Assembly (NCBI GenBank): GCA_963849005.1
Contig: CAWKGC010000028.1
Coordinates: 124,001-188,000, forward strand
Source of the DNA: CAWKGC01 sp963849005
GTDB lineage: Bacteria > Pseudomonadota > Gammaproteobacteria > Burkholderiales > Usitatibacteraceae
DNA: 64,000 bases
Reading direction: 5' to 3'
Shown here: one piece after another, positions 55,125 through 63,740 of the stretch
Position numbering within the stretch: the stretch's first letter is position 1
Layout of the letters: the number at the start of each line of letters is the position of its first letter
Translations under genes and position numbers: made by a program
Notes under the pieces: generated by a model
Databases searched by the model: none
What the model saw: the letters and a program-made list of their open reading frames with translations, nothing else
Told to the model about the DNA's origin: nothing

Positions 55125-55540
55125 GCCTCTCGCGGGATCCCGCCCCGGGGCTCCCAAGAACGCGCCGGCAGATTTGCCGAACGAACCAGGGCAAGTCCCG
55201 CGAGGTGGGAACGCCGTCACCGGCCGGTGGGATGTGCCGCAGCAGCCGGACGGCTCCTGCGAGAATCGGACCCCGTGAGAAGAAAGGCCCCACGACTCTC
55301 TGGCAATCCCGCTGTCATAGGGCTGGACACCCCTTAGACCGGTAACTTTGCGTCCCCACCTTTCGATGGGTTTGCCCTGTTTCAGAAAAACGTGCGCGAA
55401 CAGGTTTGTTTTGCTTTCGCTGTTAAATAGTGCACAAATCCGGGCAAGGGTGTCAACGCCGCCCGTCAGCCCGAAACTCCCGGTCGTCGCGGTTCCCCGT
55501 CGCTATAATGCGAGCAAGCACTGGCTCCCCGGATCCCTTC
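55125..55540. other. Divergent intergenic region
   Basis: 416 bases between the DUF1631 and PfkB-type genes. The DUF1631-proximal half has ordinary high-GC composition and no supported gene. The stretch 55380-55440 is AT-richer (GGTTTGTTTTGCTTTCGCTG, TTAAATAG), which would suit regulatory DNA. A consensus -10 box sits at 55504-55509. Confidence 0.55.
55504..55509 (+). promoter_or_regulatory. Consensus -10 box TATAAT before the PfkB-family kinase
   Basis: TATAAT in CGCTATAATGCG lies 32 bases before the ATG at 55541, a normal distance for a short leader. No TTGACA-like -35 is found 16-18 bases upstream, so an activator or an extended -10 contact may be needed. Confidence 0.55.
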
Positions 55541-56476
55541 ATGTCCATCCTCGTTTGCGGCTCCATGGCCTACGACACCATCATGGTGTTCGGAGACCGG
55601 TTCAAGAACCACATCCTTCCCGACCAGATCCACCTCCTGAACGTCTCGTTCCTGGTTCCCGAGATGCGCCGCGAGTTCGGCGGTTGCGCGGGCAACATCG
55701 CCTACAACCTGAAACTGCTCGGCGCTTGTCCCGAGATCATGGCGACCGTCGGCCATGATTTCGAGCCGTATGCCCGGCGCCTGGAGGCCCTCGGACTTTC
55801 GCAGCGCCACATACGGCGACTGGACGACCAGTTCACCGCGCAGGCCTTCATCACCACCGACCTCGACGACAACCAGATCACCGCCTTCCATCCGGGGGCA
55901 ATGTCGCGCTCGCACGAGAACCGCGTCGGGGACGCGAAGGGCATCGGCTGGGGCATCGTTTCCCCCGACGGGCGCGACGGCATGCTCGAGCACTGCCGGC
56001 AGTTCGCCGAGGCCGGGATCCGCTTCATATTCGATCCCGGACAGGGACTGCCGATGTTCTCGGGCGAAGACCTGCTCACGATGATGGGCGGGGCGAGCGG
56101 GGTGACCGTGAACGACTACGAGGCGCGCGTCGTCGAGCAAAAGACCGGCCTGGGTCCCGCCGAGCTGTCCTTGCGCGTCGAGGCGCTGGTTGTCACCCGG
56201 GGAGGCGAGGGCTCGGTCCTTTGGCAGCGCGGTCAACAAATCACCATCCCGGCCGTTAAGCCGGAAGGCCTGGTCGATCCGACAGGGTGCGGCGACGCCT
56301 ACCGTGGCGGGCTGCTGCATGGGCTCGATTCGGGCTGGAATTGGGAAAAGTCGTGCCGGCTGGCTTCGGTCATGGGATCGATCAAGATTGCGCAGCGCGG
56401 CGGGCAGAACCATGCTCCGACGCGCGAGGCAATCGGCGAGCATTTCGCGAAGGCCTTTGGCGAGCCGCCGTGGTGA
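55541..56476 (+). CDS. PfkB/ribokinase-family sugar or nucleoside kinase
   Basis: 311-residue kinase with the two PfkB signatures: FGGCAGNIAYNLKLLG near the N-terminus and LVDPTGCGDAYRGGLLHGL with the catalytic aspartate and anion hole near the C-terminus. VTRGGEGSVLW supplies the ATP-side strand. The start MSILVCGSMAYDTIMVFGDRF is like adenosine-kinase-type proteobacterial members. Adenosine is a possible substrate but not shown. The downstream lipoprotein gene begins 14 bases later. Confidence 0.9.
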   Translation: MSILVCGSMAYDTIMVFGDRFKNHILPDQIHLLNVSFLVPEMRREFGGCAGNIAYNLKLLGACPEIMATVGHDFEPYARRLEALGLSQRHIRRLDDQFTAQAFITTDLDDNQITAFHPGAMSRSHENRVGDAKGIGWGIVSPDGRDGMLEHCRQFAEAGIRFIFDPGQGLPMFSGEDLLTMMGGASGVTVNDYEARVVEQKTGLGPAELSLRVEALVVTRGGEGSVLWQRGQQITIPAVKPEGLVDPTGCGDAYRGGLLHGLDSGWNWEKSCRLASVMGSIKIAQRGGQNHAPTREAIGEHFAKAFGEPPW

Positions 56477-56490
56477 CTACGGAGAAGACG

Positions 56491-56955
56491 ATGAAATCGA
56501 GAACTTTGGCAATCGCGGCGCTGGCTGCGGCAGGACTGGTCCTCGGCGGGTGCGTCACCCAGGGATACGGCAGCGCCGATTACTGGCCGGGACAGGCCCG
56601 CAATGAGCAATCGGTGCGCTTCGGCGTCGTTGAAGCGGTGCGCGGGGTGAAGCTCCAGGCCGGCGGCACGGGCACCGGCGTTGTGGTCGGTGCCACGCTC
56701 GGCGGCCTTGCGGGCAGCACGGTGGGTGGCGGAAGCACCGCCAACGCGGCTGGGGCGGTTGCGGGGGCCTTGCTGGGCGGCCTCGCCGGACAGGCGATCG
56801 AGAAATCCGCAAACGAGCGCCAGGCAATCGAGATCACGGTGCTCCTCGATGGCGGCAGGTACATCGCGGTTACGCAGGAAGCCGATGTCGAGTTCCGCGT
56901 CGGCGACCGCGTGCGCGTGCTTTCGGACGGTCGCACCACGCGCGTTGCGCCCTGA
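56491..56955 (+). CDS. Glycine-zipper 2TM (SlyB-like) outer-membrane lipoprotein
   Basis: 154-residue lipoprotein with lipobox VLGGC at Cys21. The sequence EQSVRFGVVEAVRGVKLQ is followed by a glycine zipper (GVVVGATLGGLAGSTVGGGS, AGALLGGLAGQAIE). A C-terminal beta region closes it, with TVLLDGGRYIAVTQEADV and FRVGDRVRVLSDGRTTRV. SlyB-like proteins help outer-membrane integrity. GGAGAAG is the ribosome site. It is the intact counterpart of the frameshifted gene at 37989. Confidence 0.92.
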   Translation: MKSRTLAIAALAAAGLVLGGCVTQGYGSADYWPGQARNEQSVRFGVVEAVRGVKLQAGGTGTGVVVGATLGGLAGSTVGGGSTANAAGAVAGALLGGLAGQAIEKSANERQAIEITVLLDGGRYIAVTQEADVEFRVGDRVRVLSDGRTTRVAP

Positions 56956-57037
56956 GGACCGCGCGCGGGGCGGCGTGCAACGCCGCCGGGTAACCAATCG
57001 TTCACGATTCCGTCACGGGCAGGTCACTGCGCGCCCT

Positions 57038-57043
57038 TAGTCT
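57038..57043 (+). promoter_or_regulatory. TAGTCT box before olsB
   Basis: CCTTAGTCTGCC, with TAGTCT at 57038-57043, lies 31 bases before the olsB start. It is the same box as at 37179 (TAGTCT) and close to that at 39983 (TAGCCT). Promoter function is inferred. Confidence 0.4.
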
Positions 57044-57073
57044 GCCCTCGTCGAATGCGCAACGAGGGCGGGC

Positions 57074-57835
57074 ATGCAGATCCAGGAGCAACACCGCAGC
57101 CGCGCGGCCCGGCCGCGACTTGAGTTGTCCATGGCCGGCAGCGCGACCGAAGTCGCCGAGGCGCAGGCGTTGCGCTACCGCGTCTTCGCGGAGGAACTGG
57201 GCGCCCGGCTGGAAAGCGAAGGCGCTCGCACTGACAGCGACCGTTTCGATGACTTCTGCGAGCATCTCACCGTGCGCGACTCGGCGTCCGGTGAAGTAGT
57301 CGGGACCTATCGCATCCTGTCACCGCAACGCGCCCGCGAGGCGGGCGGCTGTTACTCTGACGGCGAGTTCGATCTCACGCGCCTCGATGCGCTGCGCGAC
57401 GAGATGGTTGAAGTCGGCCGCTCCTGCGTCCACCCCGACCATCGCGGCGGCGCGGTCATCGCGCTTCTCTGGACGGGACTCGCCGATTACATGAAGCGAA
57501 CCGGACATCGCTACCTCACGGGTTGCGCGAGCCTGAGCCTCGCCGACGGCGGCCGCAGCGCCGCCGGGATCTACCAAAGGCTGTGCGATAATCATTCCAG
57601 CCCCGCAGAGTGGCGCGTATCGCCCCGGGTCCGCCTTCCGCTCGAGTCGCTCGAGCCCAACGCGGATGCGCCGCTTCCTCCGCTGATAAAGGGTTACCTG
57701 CGCGCCGGCGCAACGGTCTGCGGCGAGCCGGCGTGGGATCCGGACTTCAACACCGCGGACCTGTTCATGATGCTGCCCATGGAGCGTCTCGACAGGCGCT
57801 ATGCGGAACGCTTCATGGCCGGCCAGCCCGGCTGA
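57074..57835 (+). CDS. olsB: Ornithine N-acyltransferase (OlsB-like)
   Basis: Likely first enzyme of ornithine-lipid synthesis, moving a 3-hydroxyacyl chain from ACP to ornithine. The 253-residue protein has the GNAT-like OlsB pattern: AEAQALRYRVFAEELGARL, DDFCEHLTVRD, VGTYRIL, EVGRSCVHPDHRGGAVIALL and GCASLSLADGG. The first 20 residues are extra and basic. The next gene, a PlsC-type acyltransferase, overlaps it by 35 bases, giving the second enzyme of the pathway. Autoinducer synthases share part of this fold, but the neighbour argues for OlsB. Confidence 0.85.
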   Translation: MQIQEQHRSRAARPRLELSMAGSATEVAEAQALRYRVFAEELGARLESEGARTDSDRFDDFCEHLTVRDSASGEVVGTYRILSPQRAREAGGCYSDGEFDLTRLDALRDEMVEVGRSCVHPDHRGGAVIALLWTGLADYMKRTGHRYLTGCASLSLADGGRSAAGIYQRLCDNHSSPAEWRVSPRVRLPLESLEPNADAPLPPLIKGYLRAGATVCGEPAWDPDFNTADLFMMLPMERLDRRYAERFMAGQPG

Positions 57836-58694
57836 CAGGCCATTTCCCGCCGTCGCCTGCCGCGCGAGCGGCAAGGCAACGGGGGACACCATACGCAACA
57901 AGACCCACAGAATCACTCGCGCGTGGCGCTGGGCCAAGCTGCTTGCCCACGTCGTGCTCGCGCTGGCGCTGCTTCGGCTCGTCTTCCCCGCGAGTTCGCG
58001 CGAGCGCCGGCGGCGCTTCTACGGCTGGTGGTCGGGTCGCCTGCTGCGGGCGCTCAACATCGTGCCCATCATCGAGGGCGAGGTGCCGCCCGAGGCCGCG
58101 AGGGTGGTGTTCGTCCCCAACCACGTTTCGTGGATCGATATATTTTTCATCTCGAGCATCCATCCGACGAGGTTCATCGCCAAGAGCGAGATCCGCGAAT
58201 GGCCGGTCGCGGGTTGGATCGCGGAGAGCGTGGGCACGATTTTCATCCACCGCGCGCGCCGGCACGACACCGGCCGCATCAATGCCGTCGTCCACAGCGC
58301 GCTGGAGAACGGCGACTGCGTGGGACTCTTTCCCGAAGGCACGACGACCGACGGCGACCGGCTGCTCAAGTTCCATTCGTCCCTGTTCGAGCCCGCCGTG
58401 GCCAACAGCGCCCGGGTGCATCCGGTCGCGATCCGCTACGAGGAAACCGACGGCACGCTGTGCCGCTCCGCGGCCTATGTCGGCGAACTCACTTTCGCGC
58501 AGTCGATGGGCCTGGTGATACGCAAGCGGCGCATCATCGCGCGCATTCGCTTTGCCGCGCCCATCGAGGCGGGTGGGCTCACCCGGCGCGAGCTCGCTGC
58601 AGCCACCGAGGCTTCGGTGGCTAGTCTTCTCGGCCTGCCGCGCCCTGGCACGAAACCTGGAACAGCCGGCGGTCCTCCAGCCGAACCGCGCTGA
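57801..58694 (+). CDS. olsA: Lyso-ornithine lipid / 1-acylglycerol-3-phosphate acyltransferase (OlsA/PlsC family)
   Basis: Membrane-bound O-acyltransferase. It has one N-terminal helix (LLAHVVLALALLRLVFP) and the HxxxxD motif VPNHVSWIDIFF. FIAKSEIREWPVAGW and the FPEGTTTDG motif complete the PlsC core. It adds the ester-linked chain, to lyso-ornithine lipid if the pairing with olsB is right. The 297-residue reading from ATG 57801 overlaps olsB. Its last 74 bases overlap the convergent apaH gene. Confidence 0.86.
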   Translation: MRNASWPASPADRPFPAVACRASGKATGDTIRNKTHRITRAWRWAKLLAHVVLALALLRLVFPASSRERRRRFYGWWSGRLLRALNIVPIIEGEVPPEAARVVFVPNHVSWIDIFFISSIHPTRFIAKSEIREWPVAGWIAESVGTIFIHRARRHDTGRINAVVHSALENGDCVGLFPEGTTTDGDRLLKFHSSLFEPAVANSARVHPVAIRYEETDGTLCRSAAYVGELTFAQSMGLVIRKRRIIARIRFAAPIEAGGLTRRELAAATEASVASLLGLPRPGTKPGTAGGPPAEPR

Positions 58695-59442
58695 GCGCGC
58701 GGCCCCATACGCAGCCGGAATCCAGCGCAAGCAGGTCATCGCGAAGCTTGAGTCCGAGCGCCGACCAATGGCCGCACACGACAGTCGTGTTGCGGCTGGC
58801 GCGCCCGGGCACGTCGAACCACGGCAGGAGCTTGCCGTCGAGATCGACGGGGTCGCCCTTGAAGCCGAGCGCCATGCGGCCGTCCGCCGTGCACACCCTG
58901 AGGCGCGTCATGGCGTTGATGACCACGCGCCATCGGTCGGTGCCGGCAAGCGCATCATTCCAGCGATCAGGCCTGTCGCCGTACATGTCGCGCAGCAACA
59001 GGCGGTGGCCGGGGCCGCGCAGTTCCTCCTCGACCTCCGCGGCCAGCGCGCGCGCCTGTGCGATCGACCACGCCGGCAGCAATCCGCCATGCACCATCGC
59101 GAAATCGCCTTCGACGTGCATGAGCGGCCGATGCCGCAGCCAGTCGAGAAGCTCATCGCGGTCTTTCGCCGCAAGCACCGGCCCCAGCGTGTCGCGCGAG
59201 CGCCCCTTGGAAAGTCCCTCGGCAAGCGAGAGCAGGTGCAGGTCATGGTTGCCCAGCACCACGACGGCCGCATCGCCCAGCGCCTTGGCGAAGCGCAGGC
59301 AGCCCAGGGAGTCCGGCCCGCGATTGACGAGATCGCCGACCAGCCACAGGCGATCGCGTGCCGCATCGAACGCGATCATGGCGAGCAACTTCTCCAGCGG
59401 CGCAAGGCAGCCTTGGAGGTCCCCGACGGCGTAGGTCGCCAT
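58621..59442 (-). CDS. apaH: Bis(5'-nucleosyl)-tetraphosphatase, symmetrical
   Basis: Hydrolyses Ap4A to two ADP. A calcineurin-type phosphoesterase of 273 residues with all metal motifs: YAVGDLQGCLAPLEKLL, LVGDLVNRGPDSLGCL, VVLGNHDLHLLSLAEG and VHGGLLPAW. The last 24 codons overlap the 3' end of olsA in antisense. It starts just past the terminator of the upstream cytochrome gene. Confidence 0.95.
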   Translation of the reverse strand: MATYAVGDLQGCLAPLEKLLAMIAFDAARDRLWLVGDLVNRGPDSLGCLRFAKALGDAAVVVLGNHDLHLLSLAEGLSKGRSRDTLGPVLAAKDRDELLDWLRHRPLMHVEGDFAMVHGGLLPAWSIAQARALAAEVEEELRGPGHRLLLRDMYGDRPDRWNDALAGTDRWRVVINAMTRLRVCTADGRMALGFKGDPVDLDGKLLPWFDVPGRASRNTTVVCGHWSALGLKLRDDLLALDSGCVWGRALSAVRLEDRRLFQVSCQGAAGRED

Positions 59443-59454
59443 GACGGTCAGGAA

Positions 59455-59490
59455 AAATGAAAAAGGGCGATGCGCGTCGCCCTTTTCCTG
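59455..59490 (-). terminator. Rho-independent terminator after the cytochrome c gene
   Basis: On the minus strand AAAAGGGCGA-CGCGCA-TCGCCCTTTT forms a strong stem, followed by TCATTTTTCC. It lies 20 bases after the cytochrome c stop and before apaH, so it should end that transcript. Confidence 0.78.
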
Positions 59491-59509
59491 CGGCTCATCG
59501 GCGCAGCGC

Positions 59510-60079
59510 CTATTTCGCCGCGGCCACCATGAAATCGACGGCCGCCTTCACATCGGCGTCGGCCAGCGCCGCATTGCCGCCCTTGGCCGGCATGGCCCCC
59601 TTGCCCTTGATCGCGGAGTCGTAGAGCGCCGCAGTGCCGGACTTGATGCGCGGCGCCCATGCGGCCTTGTCGCCGTTCTTCGGCGCGCCGGCAACGCCCG
59701 CGGCGTGGCACACCGCACATACGGCCTTGTATGTCGATTCGCCTTTGCCCGCGGCAGCAACCACCGCCGGCGCAGCAGCGGGAACGGCAACCGGCACGGC
59801 AGGCGATGCCGGCGCTGCCGTTGCCGGCGCGGCAGAAGGAACCGGCGCGCCGGACTCGAAGGCCAGTTTCGCCACCGGTGCGATGCGCTTGGCCACCGCG
59901 CCGGGCGACATCGCCGGATCGTTGGCGGTGCTGCGCTGCCCCCATGAGCCCACAGCGTACGACGCAATTAGCATCAAGCCGATGATCATCGCAACGGCGC
60001 CGACCAGCACCGCCGCGGCGAGCTTGACCGGATGGGTTTCGATGTTTTCTTCGACGATGTCGGTGTGGTGCTCGGACAT
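59510..60079 (-). CDS. Membrane-anchored cytochrome c5-like protein
   Basis: Periplasmic monoheme c-type cytochrome tethered by an N-terminal helix (VKLAAAVLVGAVAMIIGLML, residues 18-37). A long Ala/Pro linker (about 78-110) leads to the heme domain with C121-A-V-C124-H125 and a distal methionine in GKGAMPAKGG. The ATG at 60079 gives 189 residues. The pattern CAVCHAAGVAGAPKNGDKAAW is the cytochrome c5 (CycB-like) type, often an electron donor to terminal oxidases. It has its own terminator at 59455-59490. Confidence 0.92.
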   Translation of the reverse strand: MSEHHTDIVEENIETHPVKLAAAVLVGAVAMIIGLMLIASYAVGSWGQRSTANDPAMSPGAVAKRIAPVAKLAFESGAPVPSAAPATAAPASPAVPVAVPAAAPAVVAAAGKGESTYKAVCAVCHAAGVAGAPKNGDKAAWAPRIKSGTAALYDSAIKGKGAMPAKGGNAALADADVKAAVDFMVAAAK

Positions 60080-60186
60080 GGTTTCCTCGGGGATTGCCTG
60101 GAAATTTTCGCCATTCGCCACCTGGGCCGGGTGCGCGACGAGGGCGGATTATATCGCGTAACGCCCCGGCGCAGAACGCGTTTTGC

Positions 60187-60216
60187 TTGGACAGCCCCTC
60201 TGATTTCCTCTAAAAT
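60187..60216 (+). promoter_or_regulatory. Promoter of tRNA-Arg
   Basis: TTGGAC at 60187-60192 and TAAAAT at 60211-60216 are spaced by 18 bases and end 17 bases before the mature tRNA. Both are close to sigma-70 consensus. Confidence 0.6.
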
Positions 60217-60233
60217 CGAGCCTCGTCATCGAC

Positions 60234-60310
60234 GCGTCCGTAGCTCAGCTGGATAGAGTGTTGGCCTCCGAAGCCAAAGGTCGTGGGTTCGACTCCCTCC
60301 GGGCGCGCCA
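60234..60310 (+). tRNA. tRNA-Arg (anticodon CCG)
   Basis: 77-base cloverleaf. The acceptor stem GCGTCCG pairs with CGGGCGC, the D arm holds AGCTCAGCTGGATAGAG, and the anticodon stem TTGGC/GCCAA surrounds loop CTCCGAA with anticodon CCG. The T arm contains GGTTCGA. The CCA end is encoded in the gene. It reads CGG codons. Confidence 0.97.
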
Positions 60311-60338
60311 TCCCCCACTTTCCTGAAAAGCCGAAGGC

Positions 60339-61481
60339 TTGAGCCCTCGCCGCATCTGCCAGATCAACTTGTCGGCGGCACTGGGCGGCGCCGAAGTCTA
60401 CGCCCACTTTTTCACGCAGGCGCTGCTCGCCGTCGGTTGCGAGACCGACTTGTTCGTGCGCGAAGGCGCGGGTTTCTGGAACAGCTTCGACTTCGGCGGC
60501 GCGCGCGTGACTCCGGTGCGCGATGCCCGCGAGATCGCCGCACGACTTCCCGGCGAGCGGCAATGGCTCGTGATTCATTCACCCGTTCCCGCGGGAGACC
60601 TCGAGTTCTTGCGCTCCCGGCATCGCCTTGCCGGTTTCGCAAACCAGGCACTCTACAGCCACACGCGCCCTGCCTATTACGACATGAGCGATCTCCTGCT
60701 CCCGGTGTCGCAATACGTGATCGAAACGCTCGAACGCGAGGGCTTTCACCGGATATACCGGGAGCCGTTGCTGGGCGTCGCGGACCTTTCGCGCGGCCAA
60801 CGCCCCGGGGCGGCGATTGTCGACCAGCCCCTTTACGACTGGGACCGGAACAAGCTGCGCGATCGCTTGTTTTCCGCGGTCTACCCGGCGTTGCGCGCGC
60901 TCACGCCGAGGCGCACCTTCTCGCGCCGGCCGGGCGTTGCGCTCGGCATCGTTTCGCGCATCGCGCCGCTCAAGCAATTCACCGCGCAGTTCGAGGTGCT
61001 CGCGCCGGTCCTGGCGTCCTTTCCGCAGGTGTCGCTCGAGATCTTCGGTTCCGGCGTCGGCTACAGGCCGGTGCGGGACCTGCGGCGCGCATTGGCGCCG
61101 ATCGCCGATCGCGTGCGCTTCTGGGGCGAGCAAGGCGATGTCGCTGCAATCTACCCGCAACTCGACTATCTGCTGACCGGACTGCCGGAACGCGAAGCGC
61201 TCGGCCTGAATGCGCTCGAGGCGCAGATTTGCGGCACCCCGGTGCTCGCGGTCCGCGCCCCGCCATTCACCGAGACCGTGGTCGAGGGCGAAACGGGCTT
61301 CTTCTACACCGACCCGCGCGAGGACGGTGGCGCCGATTTCCGGAGCCTCATGCAGCGCCTTGTCGCTGCGCCCGATCGCCCCGACCCGCGCAAGGCAAGG
61401 GCGCACATCGAGCGCTTTTCGATGCCGGCGTTCGTCGAGCGTGTCGGGCGATTGGCCGACCACCTTGCGGCGGCGGATTGA
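60339..61481 (+). CDS. GT4-like glycosyltransferase
   Basis: Probable cytosolic sugar transferase for surface polysaccharide. The GT-B fold is indicated by NLSAALGGAEVYAHFFTQAL at the N-terminus. The C-terminal nucleotide-sugar part has LGIVSRIAPLKQFTAQFEVL, LTGLPEREALGLNALEAQICGTPVLA and EGETGFFY. A TTG start at 60339 gives 380 residues, and no better start is seen. It lies 28 bases after the tRNA and leads a cluster of four polysaccharide genes. Donor and acceptor are unknown. Confidence 0.87.
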   Translation: MSPRRICQINLSAALGGAEVYAHFFTQALLAVGCETDLFVREGAGFWNSFDFGGARVTPVRDAREIAARLPGERQWLVIHSPVPAGDLEFLRSRHRLAGFANQALYSHTRPAYYDMSDLLLPVSQYVIETLEREGFHRIYREPLLGVADLSRGQRPGAAIVDQPLYDWDRNKLRDRLFSAVYPALRALTPRRTFSRRPGVALGIVSRIAPLKQFTAQFEVLAPVLASFPQVSLEIFGSGVGYRPVRDLRRALAPIADRVRFWGEQGDVAAIYPQLDYLLTGLPEREALGLNALEAQICGTPVLAVRAPPFTETVVEGETGFFYTDPREDGGADFRSLMQRLVAAPDRPDPRKARAHIERFSMPAFVERVGRLADHLAAAD

Positions 61482-61485
61482 CCGG

Positions 61486-62715
61486 ATGGACTCCGCCTTT
61501 CCCGTTTCGCGCAGGATCGAGTTCACGATGCTCGCGTTGCTCGCGTTCTCGCTGCCGCTGGGCGAAGCGCCGAAGAATGTCTTCGCCATCTTCTATGTGC
61601 TCACCTGGCTGGTGAACCGCACGGATGGGCAATGGGGCGGCCCGTGGCGGCACTGGGACACGCTGTTCCTGGCCTGGGGACTGTCGGGCTACGCGATGGC
61701 ACCGTTTGCCGGATTGCCGCGCCACGAATGGGGCGCTGCGCACGACCTGCCGCGCATCGCTTTCGTCGCGTGGATCGCCTCGCGCGGCCGCTATCCAGAA
61801 GGCGCGTGGCGCACTCTCCTGGCCGTCATCGCAGCCAGCACGGCAATTGCGCTGGCGCATGGCATGTGGAGGCTGCACGTGTCGAAGACGTTTTCCGATC
61901 TCGAGCTGCAAAGTGTCGGCCACGTGAACCACAGTGCCATCTATCTTTCGATCGCGTTCGGCATTGCGATCGCCGGGCTCATCGGGGGATGGCAGGCGCG
62001 GCGACTTGCCGCAGGCGCCGCCTGGGGCCTGCTCGCGCTGTTCTTCTTCGCCGGCGTCATCGACGGCAGCAGCCGGGGCGCTTTCACCGTATCGATCGTT
62101 CTCGCCGTGCTGCTTGGCGCCGCGGCGATCTACCGCTTCCGCTGGAGGCTGGCCATGCTGGTGGCACTCGGCTCGCTGTGCGCCGCGGCCGTGCTGTCGA
62201 GCGACCTGGAGATCGGCCGCAAGCAGCAGCGCAACATCGAGGCGAACAATTTCTCCGCTTACCGGGGGCAGATCTGGGACCGCGGGCTGCTCGCCTGGAG
62301 GCACATGCCGTTCGCCGGCGTCGGCATGGGCAACTTCAACGAGATCTCCGACCGCCACGTGCTCGGCTGGCTCGCGCGCGACGGCAAGCCCCTCGAACTG
62401 CGCGCCTACCTTGCCAACTCGCACGCGCACAGCCTCTACGTGAACACCCTGGTCGAGCGCGGCCTGGTCGGCTCCCTGCCCGTTGCGCTGCTGATCGTGG
62501 CCTGGGCGGTACTGCTTGCGCGAACCCGGCCGGGCGAAAGCGGGGACGAGACCGCCTTCATGGTATGGGGCGCGAGCTTCAGCGGCTGGTTCGTCACGGT
62601 CGCCGCGGGCCTCATCAACACCACGCTTCACCATGAACACGGCCTGCTCGCGGCAATCCTGCTCGGAATGCACCTCGCCTGCAGCCGGGGCGCAAGCGGC
62701 ACCATCGACAGATGA
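61486..62715 (+). CDS. O-antigen ligase / Wzy-like membrane protein
   Basis: 409-residue inner-membrane protein with about ten to twelve helices. It has the large periplasmic loop typical of WaaL/Wzy (ANNFSAYRGQIWDRGLLAWR, MPFAGVGMGNF, NSHAHSLYVNTLVERGLVG). The N-S-H-(A/S)-H-(S/N) stretch is characteristic of O-antigen ligases. It would join polymer to lipid A-core or polymerise repeats. The stop overlaps the next start as ATGA. Confidence 0.87.
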   Translation: MDSAFPVSRRIEFTMLALLAFSLPLGEAPKNVFAIFYVLTWLVNRTDGQWGGPWRHWDTLFLAWGLSGYAMAPFAGLPRHEWGAAHDLPRIAFVAWIASRGRYPEGAWRTLLAVIAASTAIALAHGMWRLHVSKTFSDLELQSVGHVNHSAIYLSIAFGIAIAGLIGGWQARRLAAGAAWGLLALFFFAGVIDGSSRGAFTVSIVLAVLLGAAAIYRFRWRLAMLVALGSLCAAAVLSSDLEIGRKQQRNIEANNFSAYRGQIWDRGLLAWRHMPFAGVGMGNFNEISDRHVLGWLARDGKPLELRAYLANSHAHSLYVNTLVERGLVGSLPVALLIVAWAVLLARTRPGESGDETAFMVWGASFSGWFVTVAAGLINTTLHHEHGLLAAILLGMHLACSRGASGTIDR

Positions 62716-63740
62716 CCGGCGCCGATCCCGACTTCCAGCGCCTGCTCATCGTCCGCCGCGACAACATCGGCGACCTGGTCTGCACTACGCCGCTGTTCAC
62801 CGCGCTCAAGCGCCGCTTCCCCGCGGCGCGCCTGGACGTGCTGGTGAACAGCTACAACGCGCCGATTCTCGAGGGCAACCCCGACATAGACCGGATCCAT
62901 GCCTATACCAAGTCCAAGCACCTCGGCGAGCGCGAATCGAAGTTGGCGAGCTACTGGGGGCGCGTCGGGCAGGTGATGCAGCTGCGCCGCAACCGCTACG
63001 ATTGCGTGGTGCTCGCCACGCCCGGCTGGCAGCCGCGCATGGTGCGCATGGCGCGCTGGCTCGCGCCTCGCCACTTGCTTGCCTTCGTGCCGGCGGCGCG
63101 CACGCCGCGCGTGGTGGACCTGGCCGTGCCCTACACAGCGCCGCAGGGCCTGCATCATGTCGAGGACGTCTTTCGCCTGGCACGGCGGCTCGGCATCGAA
63201 GGCGCGCCCCCGCCGCTCACGCTGCGCACTTCGGCGCCCGGCCCGGATCCGGGCGCGGTCACGATCGGCGTGCACCTCAGCGCGCGCAAGCCGAGCCAGC
63301 GCTGGACCGAAACGCACTTCATCGCCTCGATGCAAATGCTCGCGACAAACCCGCGCGTGCGCTTTCGCCTCTTCTGGGCGCCGGGCAGGGAAGATGACCG
63401 CCGCCATCCCGGCGACGACCAGAAGGCCGCGCGGGTCGTCGCCGCCACCCCGGGGATCCGTGTCGAGGCGATCGAAACGAAAACACTAGCCGCGCTGGTG
63501 GCCGGCCTGAACGGCTGCGACATCGCGATGATGTCCGACGGGGGCGCAATGCATGTCGCCGCGGCACTCGGGAAGCCGGTGGTGTGCTTTTTCGGGCAAT
63601 CGGACGCAGCCTACTGGCATCCGTGGGGCGTTCGCTACCGCTTGCTGCAGCCGGCATCGAAGGAAGTCGGCGACATCTCGCCCCCAGAAGCGGTCGCGGC
63701 GCTGCGCGCACTGGCCGCGGAGGCGGCGATCCCGCTCTAG
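62712..63740 (+). CDS. Glycosyltransferase family 9 (heptosyltransferase-like)
   Basis: 342-residue GT9 protein that in relatives adds heptose or other sugars to the LPS core. The signature RLLIVRRDNIGDLVCTTPLF opens the chain. IGVHLSARKPSQRWTETHF, DIAMMSDGGAMHVAAALGKP and VVCFFGQSDAAYWHPWG form the nucleotide-sugar half. It is translationally coupled to the ligase-like gene. The exact sugar cannot be read. Confidence 0.9.
   Translation: MTGADPDFQRLLIVRRDNIGDLVCTTPLFTALKRRFPAARLDVLVNSYNAPILEGNPDIDRIHAYTKSKHLGERESKLASYWGRVGQVMQLRRNRYDCVVLATPGWQPRMVRMARWLAPRHLLAFVPAARTPRVVDLAVPYTAPQGLHHVEDVFRLARRLGIEGAPPPLTLRTSAPGPDPGAVTIGVHLSARKPSQRWTETHFIASMQMLATNPRVRFRLFWAPGREDDRRHPGDDQKAARVVAATPGIRVEAIETKTLAALVAGLNGCDIAMMSDGGAMHVAAALGKPVVCFFGQSDAAYWHPWGVRYRLLQPASKEVGDISPPEAVAALRALAAEAAIPL

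Noticed and set aside
57074..57835. Acyl-homoserine-lactone synthase
   Set aside because: The fold is related, but the sequence follows the OlsB pattern and the next gene is a PlsC-type acyltransferase. No LuxR-type lactone receptor is adjacent.
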